Shown here one piece after another: positions 1-5,106 of a stretch of 5,106 nt of DNA. Position 1 is the stretch's first letter; each line of letters starts with the position of its first letter. Position numbers and translations under genes: made by a program. Source of the DNA: Gammaproteobacteria bacterium (GTDB taxonomy: Bacteria; Pseudomonadota; Gammaproteobacteria; UBA6429); NCBI GenBank assembly GCA_030635835.1, contig DAOVYB010000092.1, positions 1 to 5,106 on the forward strand, given 5' to 3'. The notes under the pieces are model-generated. The model saw only the letters and a program-made list of their open reading frames with translations. It did no database searches and was not told the origin of the DNA.

Positions 1-354
1 CCTGTATTATTTCAAATGTTAGATAAACCTGTAGCAGGAAATGTTGCAGGTCAGTTATTTTCTATTATTAGTTATATTGGAATATTCTCTGCTGTTGCTT
101 TAATTATTAACATCTTAGTGAAGCAAGGATTTAATACCAAACATTGGCAGTTATGGGGTATAACAGTAATGCTGATAATTACTATTATCAGTCAGTTTGT
201 TTTAACACCGATGATAGTTGAATTAAAAACAGCAGGTTTATCGGACGTAAATGCAGCCCAGTTTGGCCGTTTGCACGGTGCGGCTTCGGTACTGTTTTTA
301 ATCAATAGTCTTGCGGGATTAGCGTTGGTAGTTTTTGGCTTAAGTAGAAAATAA
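1..354 (+). CDS. DUF4149-type small integral membrane protein, 5'-truncated
   Basis: The reading frame is open from base 1 to the TAA at 352-354, giving the last 117 residues; the true start lies upstream of the window. The ATG at 16 is internal: the five residues before it (PVLFQ) fit the family pattern of a short 'lF..l....AG.vag.lF' stretch. Three hydrophobic segments are visible, at about residues 19-40, 49-70 and 93-113 of the fragment, with a conserved-looking LHG just before the last one and a short basic end (SRK). Lack of soluble motifs points to an inner-membrane protein. I assign DUF4149 from this pattern and from position: such proteins are commonly encoded beside yhbY and the rlmE-ftsH cluster in gammaproteobacteria. 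Its function is unknown. It converges with yhbY, and no canonical intrinsic terminator follows; the repeats at 385-540 fill the gap. Confidence 0.72.
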   Translation, partial: PVLFQMLDKPVAGNVAGQLFSIISYIGIFSAVALIINILVKQGFNTKHWQLWGITVMLIITIISQFVLTPMIVELKTAGLSDVNAAQFGRLHGAASVLFLINSLAGLALVVFGLSRK

Positions 355-384
355 ATCAAAAGACTTTAAAATCAAGAGATTTCA

Positions 385-410
385 ACGCAAAGACGCAAAG
401 AAACGCAAAG
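385..410 (+). repeat. Tandem ACGCAAAG repeat, three units
   Basis: ACGCAAAG occurs at 385-392, 393-400 and 403-410; the first two abut and the third is offset by AA. The run sits 31 bp after the DUF4149-type stop codon and 5 bp before the REP-like hairpin at 416. Similar strings of 'CGCAAAG' units occur as dispersed intergenic repeats in several environmental gammaproteobacterial genomes, from memory rather than a search. No function is evident. It is too short and too irregular to be a CRISPR. Confidence 0.6.
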
Positions 411-415
411 GTTTT

Positions 416-440
416 TGTAGGTTGGCCTTCAGGCCAACGC
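416..440 (+). repeat. REP-like hairpin, forward copy
   Basis: TGTAG (416-420) directly precedes a perfect 8-bp stem, GTTGGCCT (421-428) against AGGCCAAC (431-438), with a two-base loop. A GTAG-type tetranucleotide 5' of a palindrome is the hallmark of REP elements moved by RAYT (TnpA-REP) transposases. The same 25-base unit recurs inverted at 516-540 with four differences, all of which keep the stem paired. Confidence 0.7.
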
Positions 441-515
441 TAATATTAAAACATCAAGTTATATTGTTATTAAGAACTGTTTTTAATTATTAGCTTTGTG
501 TATTAGCTTACCGCT

Positions 516-540
516 GCGTCGGCTTGAAAGCCGACCTACA
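516..540 (-). repeat. REP-like hairpin, inverted copy
   Basis: Read on the minus strand from 540, TGTAG is followed by a palindrome with an 8-bp stem (plus strand 518-525 against 528-535) and a two-base loop. It matches the copy at 416-440 at 21 of 25 positions. The four changes form two base-pair swaps (T-A for C-G and C-G for T-A), so both stems stay perfect. Together the two copies have the inverted arrangement of a BIME or REPIN. Similarity extends into the spacer: 439-452 matches the complement of 479-494 with two small gaps. Confidence 0.7.
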
Positions 541-582
541 ATTAAACTGATGATTTTAGTGTAGTTTTTTGTTAAAAATATT

Positions 583-879
583 TTAAATTTTAGGCAGTTT
601 AATCACAGGCTCATCCGCTTCACGATAAAAACTCGCAGTATGACCAATAGTTTGAACTAACACCGCACCTGTTTCAGCGATAATTTTTTCAATCATGGCT
701 TTACGCTCATCTTTATCACCAGTGTTAATTTTCATTTTAACTAATTCATGATGGCTCAGAGCAAGATCAACTTCTGACATGACATTTTCTGTTAAACCCG
801 CACCACCAACGGTAACAATGGGTTTAATGTGGTGACAACTTTTACGTAAAAATAAAATTTGTTTGTCAGTAATGCTCAT
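583..879 (-). CDS. yhbY: YhbY family RNA-binding protein (CRM domain), 50S assembly factor
   Basis: This gene encodes a 98-residue single CRM (CRS1-YhbY) domain protein. Family members bind pre-50S particles and assist large-subunit maturation. Visible features are the KQ..FLRK...H.IKP start, the GxxG loop as GGAG (25-28) followed by LTENV, the HHELVKMKI strand (43-51) and the closing GHTASFYR (79-86). Start choice: the ATG at 877-879 aligns residue for residue with the E. coli start and gives almost the same length (E. coli 97). A second in-frame ATG four codons upstream (889-891, 102 aa) is possible; each has only a weak purine stretch (GAG or GGA) 7 bases ahead. The frame stays open to a GTG at 925-927, which would add an unlikely basic/aromatic tail. 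The gene is divergent from rlmE, another late 50S maturation factor, and convergent with the DUF4149-type gene. No intrinsic terminator is seen after its stop. Confidence 0.93.
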   Translation of the reverse strand: MSITDKQILFLRKSCHHIKPIVTVGGAGLTENVMSEVDLALSHHELVKMKINTGDKDERKAMIEKIIAETGAVLVQTIGHTASFYREADEPVIKLPKI

Positions 880-974
880 GTTTGTGCTCATGGGAAAATC
901 CAATAGTTGAAAAGCCGAAGGGCGCACAGTTTACCGTGTAAATGCCGATAAATCACGTATAATTAGTCTCACCC

Positions 975-1176
975 CAGGGCAAGCGCATTATAAGTTTGAA
1001 AGTGATAAATATGCATATTTCATGGCATATTTTCACTCTAAGTCCCTGTCATTGCGAGTGAAGCGAAGCAATCTCCAGAAAAATGGCATTTACCAAGAGA
1101 TTGCAGAGTTCATTTAATTCCCTCGCAATGACAATGAGCCTTAAATTTATCATTTTTTTAATATGCGCTTGCCCTG
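975..1176. repeat. Nested inverted-repeat (MITE-like) element, 202 bp
   Basis: The ends are a perfect 14-bp inverted repeat, CAGGGCAAGCGCAT (975-988) against ATGCGCTTGCCCTG (1163-1176). Inside lie three more matched blocks in the same nested order: TGATAAAT (1003-1010) with ATTTATCA (1145-1152), TGTCATTGCGAG (1047-1058) with CTCGCAATGACA (1122-1133), and GCAATCTC (1068-1075) with GAGATTGC (1097-1104). This gives at least 42 base pairs of potential hairpin or cruciform. There is no coding capacity and I see no clear target-site duplication. It may be one degenerate MITE or one palindromic element inserted into another. Confidence 0.7.
1047..1133. repeat. Inner palindromic repeat with TGTCATTGCGAG ends
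   Basis: An 87-bp unit is bounded by perfect 12-bp inverted repeats (1047-1058 and 1122-1133) and has a second 8-bp internal stem (1068-1075 with 1097-1104) around a 21-base loop. The 'TCATTGCGAG.GAAGCGAAGCAATC' wording resembles a dispersed intergenic palindrome that I recall from many unrelated bacterial genomes. That recollection was not checked by search. Confidence 0.65.
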
Positions 1177-1196
1177 AGTACAATCCAAAATAGAGA
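1169..1196 (+). promoter_or_regulatory. Candidate rlmE-ftsH promoter
   Basis: TTGCCC (1169-1174) lies in the right end of the 202-bp repeat, followed after 16 bases by a weak TAGAGA (1191-1196). Alternatively TACAAT (1179-1184) is a better -10 box but has only an A/T-rich -35 region (TTTTAA at 1156-1161). Either would start transcription within about 25 bases of the rlmE ATG. No clear Shine-Dalgarno is seen before that ATG. In E. coli rlmE-ftsH is heat-shock controlled by sigma-32; the CTTG at 1168-1171 is only a poor fit to that consensus. Confidence 0.25.
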
Positions 1197-1211
1197 AATA
1201 GTAATTAGAAT

Positions 1212-1835
1212 ATGGCCAGATCAAAAACAAGTAATAAGTGGTTAACCGAACATTTTAGTGATGAGTTTGTTAAACGAGCACAAAAAGAAGGTTATCGCTC
1301 GCGTGCCGTTTATAAACTCATGGAAATGGACGATAAAGATCAGCTACTCAAACCAGGGATGACCGTGGTTGATTTAGGCGCGGCACCGGGCGGCTGGAGT
1401 GAATTGTTGAGTAAGCGATTAGGTGATTCTGGCCGAATTATTGCATTAGATATTCTGCCAATGGATGCTTTGGGAGATGTCACTTTTATTCAGGGGGATT
1501 TCACTGAGCAATCCTCTTATGATGCTCTAATTGAAGAATTAGATGGTAAATGGGTAGACCTTGTAATCTCTGATATGGCCCCCAATATAAGTGGAATGAA
1601 GGCGGTTGATCAGCCTAAAATGATGTATCTGGCTGAATTAGCGCTGGAATTTGCACAAAATGTCCTTAAACCAGGAGGAAGCTTTTTAACAAAAGTGTTT
1701 ACTGGTTCAGGATTAGATGAATATAAGAAGGAATTACGTCAGCATTTTGCTAAAATCATAGTACGTAAACCAAAAGCATCAAGGCCGCGTTCGTCAGAAA
1801 TTTATTTATTGGCGAAGCAGTTTAAGAAACGATAA
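1212..1835 (+). CDS. rlmE: 23S rRNA (uridine-2552-2'-O)-methyltransferase RlmE
   Basis: RlmE (FtsJ/RrmJ) uses S-adenosylmethionine to methylate the ribose 2'-OH of U2552 in the A-loop of 23S rRNA, acting on the 50S particle late in assembly. The 207-residue product matches E. coli RlmE (209) nearly end to end. Visible motifs: basic N-terminus with KWL.EHFSD (9-17) and the RSRA.YKL segment (29-36); the SAM-binding [12 protein letters not shown] (52-63); D80 at the end of the next strand; SDMAPN (120-125); and [10 protein letters not shown] (154-163). The K-D-K-E catalytic tetrad is intact as K35, D121, K161 and E196. The ATG at 1212 gives family length; the ribosome-binding site is weak. The 49-bp gap to ftsH has no terminator, so the two are probably co-transcribed, as in E. 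coli. Confidence 0.97.
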   Translation: MARSKTSNKWLTEHFSDEFVKRAQKEGYRSRAVYKLMEMDDKDQLLKPGMTVVDLGAAPGGWSELLSKRLGDSGRIIALDILPMDALGDVTFIQGDFTEQSSYDALIEELDGKWVDLVISDMAPNISGMKAVDQPKMMYLAELALEFAQNVLKPGGSFLTKVFTGSGLDEYKKELRQHFAKIIVRKPKASRPRSSEIYLLAKQFKKR

Positions 1836-1870
1836 TATTAACAAAGTTTGAATTTTTGCAAGCTCGACTT

Positions 1871-1887
1871 AAGGTAGAAAAACATTG
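1871..1887 (+). promoter_or_regulatory. ftsH ribosome binding site and TTG start codon
   Basis: AAGG (1871-1874) precedes a TTG codon at 1885-1887 by 10 bases. An in-frame TAA at 1870-1872 bars any earlier start. The next in-frame ATG (residue 19) lies inside the first membrane segment and would destroy it. TTG is therefore the only sensible start, and the following residues ([10 protein letters not shown]) align with the start of E. coli FtsH. Confidence 0.7.
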
Positions 1888-3807
1888 AACGATTTAGTCA
1901 AAAACATCATTTTATGGGTAGTTGTTGCCGTTATTTTAATGTCAGTTTTTAGTAATCTGACAAATAATAAACAGACTCAGGAAATCAGTTATTCTGAATT
2001 TATTAAAAGTATTCAGACTCATCAGGTCACAGATGTGATGCTAACCGGACGTGTTATTACCGGGACATTGCAAGGTGGCTCAAAATTCAGCACCTACAGT
2101 CCGGAAACGGATAATAAAGCAATGATTGGTGACCTGTTAAAAGGTGGCGTTGTAATCAAGGCGAAACCTTTAGAACAGTCAGTCTGGATGCAGATTTTTA
2201 TTTCCTCATTCCCGTTCTTAATTATTATCGGAATCTGGCTTTATTTTATGCGTCAGATGCAAGGTGGTGGCAAAGGCGGCGCGATGTCTTTTGGTAAAAG
2301 TAAAGCGCGTCTGTTAGGCGAAGATCAAATTAAAATCAATTTCAATGATGTCGCTGGTGTTGATGAAGCAAAAGAAGAAGTGGGTGAGCTCGTTGAGTTC
2401 TTACGCGACCCGGGTAAATTCCAAAAACTTGGTGGCAAAATTCCCCGTGGTATCTTAATGGTGGGTTCACCAGGTACCGGTAAGACATTATTGGCAAAAG
2501 CGATTGCCGGTGAAGCAAAAGTACCCTTCTTCACAATCTCAGGTTCAGATTTTGTTGAAATGTTCGTTGGTGTTGGTGCCTCTCGTGTACGTGACATGTT
2601 TGAACAAGCGAAAAAGAGTGCTCCATGTATCATCTTTATTGATGAAATCGATGCAGTCGGTCGCCATCGTGGTGCTGGTTTAGGCGGTGGTCATGATGAG
2701 CGAGAACAAACATTAAACCAGTTGCTGGTTGAAATGGATGGCTTTGAAGGAAATGAAGGCGTTATCGTAATCGCGGCAACTAACCGTCCTGATGTACTTG
2801 ATCCTGCATTACTTCGTCCTGGTCGTTTTGATCGCCAGGTGGTTGTGCCATTACCTGACATGTTAGGTCGTGAACAAATCTTAAAAGTACACATGCGTAA
2901 AGTGCCCATCTCAGATAATGTTGATGCAAAAGTTATTGCGCGCGGTACCCCGGGTTTTTCTGGTGCAGATTTAGCGAACCTGGTGAATGAAGCTGCTTTG
3001 TTTGCTGCTCGCTATAACAAACGTTTAGTTGAAATGAACGAGTTTGATAAAGCCAAAGATAAAATCATGATGGGTGCAGAACGTCGTTCGATGGTAATGA
3101 ATGAAGATGAGAAAAAACTCACTGCCTATCATGAAGCCGGTCATGCTATTGTAGGTTTAAAAGTACCTTCACATGATCCTGTTTATAAAGTCTCGATCAT
3201 TCCACGTGGTCGTGCCTTAGGTGTCACCATGTTCTTACCGGAAGAAGATCGTTACAGTTACTCTAAAGAACGATTAGAAAGTCAGATTTCCAGTTTGTTT
3301 GGTGGACGTATTGCTGAAGAACTTATTTTTGGTGCAGACAAAGTGACGACAGGTGCATCGAATGATATTCAACGCACAACAGAACTTGCACATAATATGG
3401 TTACACAATGGGGCTTATCAGATAAATTAGGACCTATGGTGTTTGGCGAAGAAGAAAGTGAAGTGTTCCTCGGTAAATCAGTTACACAACATAAGAGCCT
3501 TTCAGATGAAACAGCTCATGTTATTGACGAAGAAATTCGTAACATTGTAGATCGGAATTATTCGCGAGCTGAAAAAATTCTTAAAGAAAATGTTGATATT
3601 CTTCATTCCATGTCTGATGCATTAATGAAGTATGAAACTATCGATAAAGATCAGATTACTGACCTTATGAATGGTAAAGAACCTCAACCTCCACAAGGAT
3701 GGGATGATAGTTCAAGTGGCAGTGATAATAAAAATACAACGGAATCTGCTGAAGAAGATAAATCATCATCAGATAGCCAAATTGGTGGTACGGCTGGTGA
3801 GCACTAA
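1885..3807 (+). CDS. ftsH: ATP-dependent zinc metalloprotease FtsH
   Basis: FtsH is a hexameric inner-membrane AAA+ protease that extracts and degrades misassembled membrane proteins and selected soluble regulators (in E. coli, LpxC and sigma-32). The 640-residue product has, in order: membrane segment 1 (about 8-22), a periplasmic domain (23-101), membrane segment 2 (about 102-122), the RQMQGGG linker, and the AAA+ module. That module shows Walker A GSPGTGKT (194-201), the FVG pore loop (227-229), Walker B FIDE (251-254) and the second region of homology (299-318) with arginine fingers R314 and R317. The protease domain has HEAGH (416-420) with zinc ligands H416 and H420 and third ligand D494 in TGASND. 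A Ser/Asp/Glu-rich tail follows from about 606. All catalytic residues are present. Ser195 replaces the Pro of the more common GPPGTGKT, which is tolerated. It starts with TTG and ends 22 bp before a strong terminator. Confidence 0.98.
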   Translation: MNDLVKNIILWVVVAVILMSVFSNLTNNKQTQEISYSEFIKSIQTHQVTDVMLTGRVITGTLQGGSKFSTYSPETDNKAMIGDLLKGGVVIKAKPLEQSVWMQIFISSFPFLIIIGIWLYFMRQMQGGGKGGAMSFGKSKARLLGEDQIKINFNDVAGVDEAKEEVGELVEFLRDPGKFQKLGGKIPRGILMVGSPGTGKTLLAKAIAGEAKVPFFTISGSDFVEMFVGVGASRVRDMFEQAKKSAPCIIFIDEIDAVGRHRGAGLGGGHDEREQTLNQLLVEMDGFEGNEGVIVIAATNRPDVLDPALLRPGRFDRQVVVPLPDMLGREQILKVHMRKVPISDNVDAKVIARGTPGFSGADLANLVNEAALFAARYNKRLVEMNEFDKAKDKIMMGAERRSMVMNEDEKKLTAYHEAGHAIVGLKVPSHDPVYKVSIIPRGRALGVTMFLPEEDRYSYSKERLESQISSLFGGRIAEELIFGADKVTTGASNDIQRTTELAHNMVTQWGLSDKLGPMVFGEEESEVFLGKSVTQHKSLSDETAHVIDEEIRNIVDRNYSRAEKILKENVDILHSMSDALMKYETIDKDQITDLMNGKEPQPPQGWDDSSSGSDNKNTTESAEEDKSSSDSQIGGTAGEH

Positions 3808-3829
3808 ATAAATTAGTGTTAAATAAAAT

Positions 3830-3852
3830 GCCCCGCAATGCGGGGCTTTTTT
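3830..3852 (+). terminator. Rho-independent terminator of the rlmE-ftsH unit
   Basis: A perfect 7-bp GC-rich stem, GCCCCGC (3830-3836) against GCGGGGC (3840-3846), with a three-base AAT loop, is followed by six T residues (3847-3852). It begins 22 bp after the ftsH stop codon. It should end the rlmE-ftsH transcript and separate it from folP-glmM. Confidence 0.93.
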
Positions 3853-3905
3853 GTGGAAAACTGTTTAACCTGATAATTAAAGTTTTACTAAACAATAAAT
3901 GTAGC

Positions 3906-3935
3906 TTGTTAAATATTTTCTATAATAGATTATAT
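3906..3935 (+). promoter_or_regulatory. Candidate folP-glmM promoter
   Basis: Between the terminator and folP lies a strongly A/T-rich stretch. TTGTTA (3906-3911) is followed after 18 bases by TTATAT (3930-3935), an acceptable sigma-70 pair. A perfect TATAAT also sits at 3921-3926, but its expected -35 position (around 3898-3903) is poor. Either would give a short leader of about 20-35 bases before the folP ATG. The terminator upstream makes a promoter here very likely; which box is used is unsure. Confidence 0.45.
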
Positions 3936-3960
3936 ATCGTCGCAATTAATTAGATAAAAC

Positions 3961-4779
3961 ATGAAATCACTTTTTACTAAACCGTATCCTCTTGTTATGG
4001 GAATACTAAATGTAACACCAGATTCATTTTCTGATGGTGGAAATTTTATTCATCACAAGAGTGCCATTGAACACGTTAATCAAATGATTTCAGATGGTGC
4101 TGCAATTATTGATATTGGTGGTGAATCTACTCGACCTGGTGCTACAGCTGTTTCAGTTGATGAAGAATGTCAGCGTGTTATTCCTATTATTAAAACGATT
4201 CGCGAAGTGACGGATATACCTGTTTCAATCGACACAAGTAAGGCAGAAGTGATGCAAGAAGCTGTTTCTGCCGGCGCATCAATGATCAATGATGTGAATG
4301 CTTTACGAAGCGAAGGCGCAGTCGAAACAGCCGCAAAACTGGATGTGCCGGTTTGTCTTATGCATATGCAGGGGCAGCCCAGAAGTATGCAACGTAACCC
4401 GGTTTATGAAGATGTTGTAAAGGAAATTAAAGAATTTCTTATGCAGCGAGTTAATGCTTGTGTCGTTGCAGGAATTAAACGCGAGAATATTATTGTTGAC
4501 CCGGGTTTTGGTTTTGGTAAAACGCTAGAGCATAACCTGTCACTCTTTAAGCATTTAAATAGCTTTATAGATCTTGAGTTACCGGTGTTAGTCGGCGTCT
4601 CACGTAAGTCCATGATAGCTGCGGTATTAGATAATGCACCCGTTGAAGATAGGTTATATGGTAGTGTAGCACTGGCAACATTAGCAGCATGGATGAATGC
4701 AAACATACTTCGCGTTCATGATGTAAAAGCAACTGTAGATGCTTTAAAGTTATGCCAGGCAGTTAAAGCAGCAACATAA
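3961..4779 (+). CDS. folP: Dihydropteroate synthase FolP
   Basis: FolP condenses p-aminobenzoate with 6-hydroxymethyl-7,8-dihydropterin diphosphate to give dihydropteroate in folate synthesis; it is the cytoplasmic target of sulfonamides. The 272-residue TIM-barrel protein (E. coli 282) carries every signature: GILNVTPDSFSDGG (14-27) with N17, GGESTRPGA (53-61), SIDTSK with D91 (89-94), IND with N110 (109-111), CLMHMQG (132-138), DPGFGFGK with D180 (180-187), SRKSM with K216 (214-218), and RVHDV with R251 and H253 (251-255). The residues equivalent to E. coli F28 and P64, where sulfonamide-resistance changes occur, are the ordinary F23 and P59, with no insertion beside P59. This is therefore the chromosomal enzyme, not a Sul type. 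The ATG at 3961 gives family length, though no good Shine-Dalgarno is visible. It is followed 23 bp later by glmM with no terminator, an operon pair. Confidence 0.97.
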   Translation: MKSLFTKPYPLVMGILNVTPDSFSDGGNFIHHKSAIEHVNQMISDGAAIIDIGGESTRPGATAVSVDEECQRVIPIIKTIREVTDIPVSIDTSKAEVMQEAVSAGASMINDVNALRSEGAVETAAKLDVPVCLMHMQGQPRSMQRNPVYEDVVKEIKEFLMQRVNACVVAGIKRENIIVDPGFGFGKTLEHNLSLFKHLNSFIDLELPVLVGVSRKSMIAAVLDNAPVEDRLYGSVALATLAAWMNANILRVHDVKATVDALKLCQAVKAAT

Positions 4780-4802
4780 GATAAAGCAGTATTGGGATAA
4801 TT

Positions 4803-5106
4803 ATGAAAAAACAGTTTTTCGGTACAGATGGTATTCGTGGCACAGTCGGAACCTATCCTATCACACCAGACTTTATGCTTAAGTTAGGTTGGGCGGCTGG
4901 CCGGGTATTAGGAGCTGAAAAAGGCAGTAAAATTCTTATTGGTAAAGACACACGTATTTCAGGTTACATGATTGAATCTGCACTTGAAGCCGGTTTATCA
5001 GCTGCGGGAGTCGATATCCAGTTATTAGGTCCTATGCCAACACCTGCAATCGCTCAGTTAACACGAACTCTCAATGCTCAGGCGGGTATAGTGATTAGTG
5101 CTTCAC
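4803..5106 (+). CDS. glmM: Phosphoglucosamine mutase GlmM, 3'-truncated by window end
   Basis: GlmM interconverts glucosamine-6-phosphate and glucosamine-1-phosphate, the step feeding UDP-GlcNAc for peptidoglycan and lipopolysaccharide. Only the first 101 codons (domain 1) are present. The segment shows FGTDGIRG (6-13), [14 protein letters not shown] (20-33), the [11 protein letters not shown] block (46-56), GPMPTPA (76-82) and GIVISAS (95-101). S101, the last complete codon (5103-5105), corresponds to the serine phosphorylated in E. coli GlmM (S102); the rest of the SASHNP motif and the sugar-binding domains lie beyond the window. A GGGA at 4794-4797 sits 5 bases before the ATG. The 23-bp gap to folP and the lack of a terminator support co-transcription, the usual arrangement in this lineage. 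Confidence 0.96.
   Translation, partial: MKKQFFGTDGIRGTVGTYPITPDFMLKLGWAAGRVLGAEKGSKILIGKDTRISGYMIESALEAGLSAAGVDIQLLGPMPTPAIAQLTRTLNAQAGIVISAS

Larger units (their letters stand above)
355..582. other. Convergent intergenic region carrying repeats
   Basis: This 228-bp gap separates two convergent genes. It holds a three-unit ACGCAAAG tandem (385-410) and an inverted pair of REP-like hairpins (416-540), listed separately. Outside these it is AT-rich, and I see no convincing open frame, tRNA or intrinsic terminator with a T-run on either strand. The hairpins may serve as a bidirectional transcription or mRNA-decay barrier for the two converging transcripts; that is inference. Confidence 0.7.
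880..1211. other. Divergent yhbY/rlmE control region, mostly inverted repeats
   Basis: This gap separates the yhbY start from the rlmE start and must contain the promoters of both. Bases 975-1176 are a nested inverted-repeat structure (listed separately), leaving only about 95 bp on the yhbY side and 35 bp on the rlmE side as ordinary promoter DNA. Minus-strand TATACG (956-961) and plus-strand TACAAT (1179-1184) are possible -10 boxes. A perfect plus-strand TATAAT (958-963) also exists but has no good -35 partner. I see no further gene here. Confidence 0.6.

Noticed and set aside
385..540. Possible small CRISPR array from the clustered repeats
   Set aside because: The octamer units are too short and nearly contiguous, and the two hairpins are inverted and not direct repeats; there are no regular spacers and no cas genes.
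892..927. Extended yhbY N-terminus from GTG at 925-927
   Set aside because: The extra residues are absent from the family, the codon is GTG without a good ribosome-binding site, and the ATG at 877-879 aligns exactly with the E. coli start.
1168..1196. Sigma-32 heat-shock promoter before rlmE
   Set aside because: CTTG is present, but the expected C-rich -10 box is not; the match is too weak to call from sequence, although such control is known in E. coli.
2325..2909. Open frames on the minus strand inside ftsH (2325-2633, 2691-2909)
   Set aside because: They are antisense to highly conserved FtsH codons, resemble no family I know, and are explained by the coding bias of the true frame.
3665..3895. 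Minus-strand open frame overlapping the ftsH tail and terminator
   Set aside because: It runs through the terminator hairpin and the repetitive acidic tail, and its product is low-complexity with no recognisable features.
4404..4706. Minus-strand open frame inside folP
   Set aside because: It is antisense to conserved FolP motifs and has no independent support.
3961..4779. Acquired sulfonamide-resistance (Sul-type) dihydropteroate synthase
   Set aside because: The sequence is colinear with chromosomal FolP, has ordinary residues at the drug-contact positions, lies in its ancestral gene order, and shows no flanking mobile element.
4803..5106. A naturally truncated glmM pseudogene
   Set aside because: The frame is intact to the last base and conserved throughout; it is cut only by the window boundary.

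Overview
This window is a conserved housekeeping stretch from a gammaproteobacterium of moderately low GC. The layout is: end of a DUF4149-type membrane protein gene (+), yhbY (-), then rlmE (ftsJ/rrmJ), ftsH, folP and the start of glmM, all (+). This is the classic gammaproteobacterial yhbY / rlmE-ftsH-folP-glmM neighbourhood, and every encoded protein aligns closely with its E. coli counterpart as I remember it. The genus cannot be fixed from the sequence. The intergenic repeats resemble types I recall from environmental (methylotrophic or sulfur-oxidising) gammaproteobacteria, but that is only a hint.

Region by region: 1-354 is the C-terminal part of a small membrane protein whose start lies outside the window. 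355-582 lies between two convergent genes and holds three tandem ACGCAAAG units followed by a pair of inverted REP-like hairpins, each preceded by TGTAG. 583-879 is yhbY on the minus strand. 880-1211 is the divergent yhbY/rlmE control region and is mostly occupied by a 202-bp set of nested inverted repeats (975-1176). From 1212 the genes run co-directionally: rlmE, 49 bp, ftsH (TTG start), a strong intrinsic terminator, a probable new promoter, folP, 23 bp, and glmM, which is cut at the window end exactly at its catalytic serine.

Functionally, YhbY (50S assembly) and RlmE (Um2552 methylation of 23S rRNA) both serve late large-subunit maturation. FtsH is the membrane-anchored AAA+ zinc protease for protein quality control. 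FolP (dihydropteroate synthase, folate) and GlmM (phosphoglucosamine mutase, UDP-GlcNAc precursor) form a second, separately promoted unit.

I see no undescribed multi-gene system here. The parts worth a second look are non-coding: the repeats on both sides of yhbY, especially the inverted REP pair with compensatory stem changes and the nested palindrome in the divergent promoter region.
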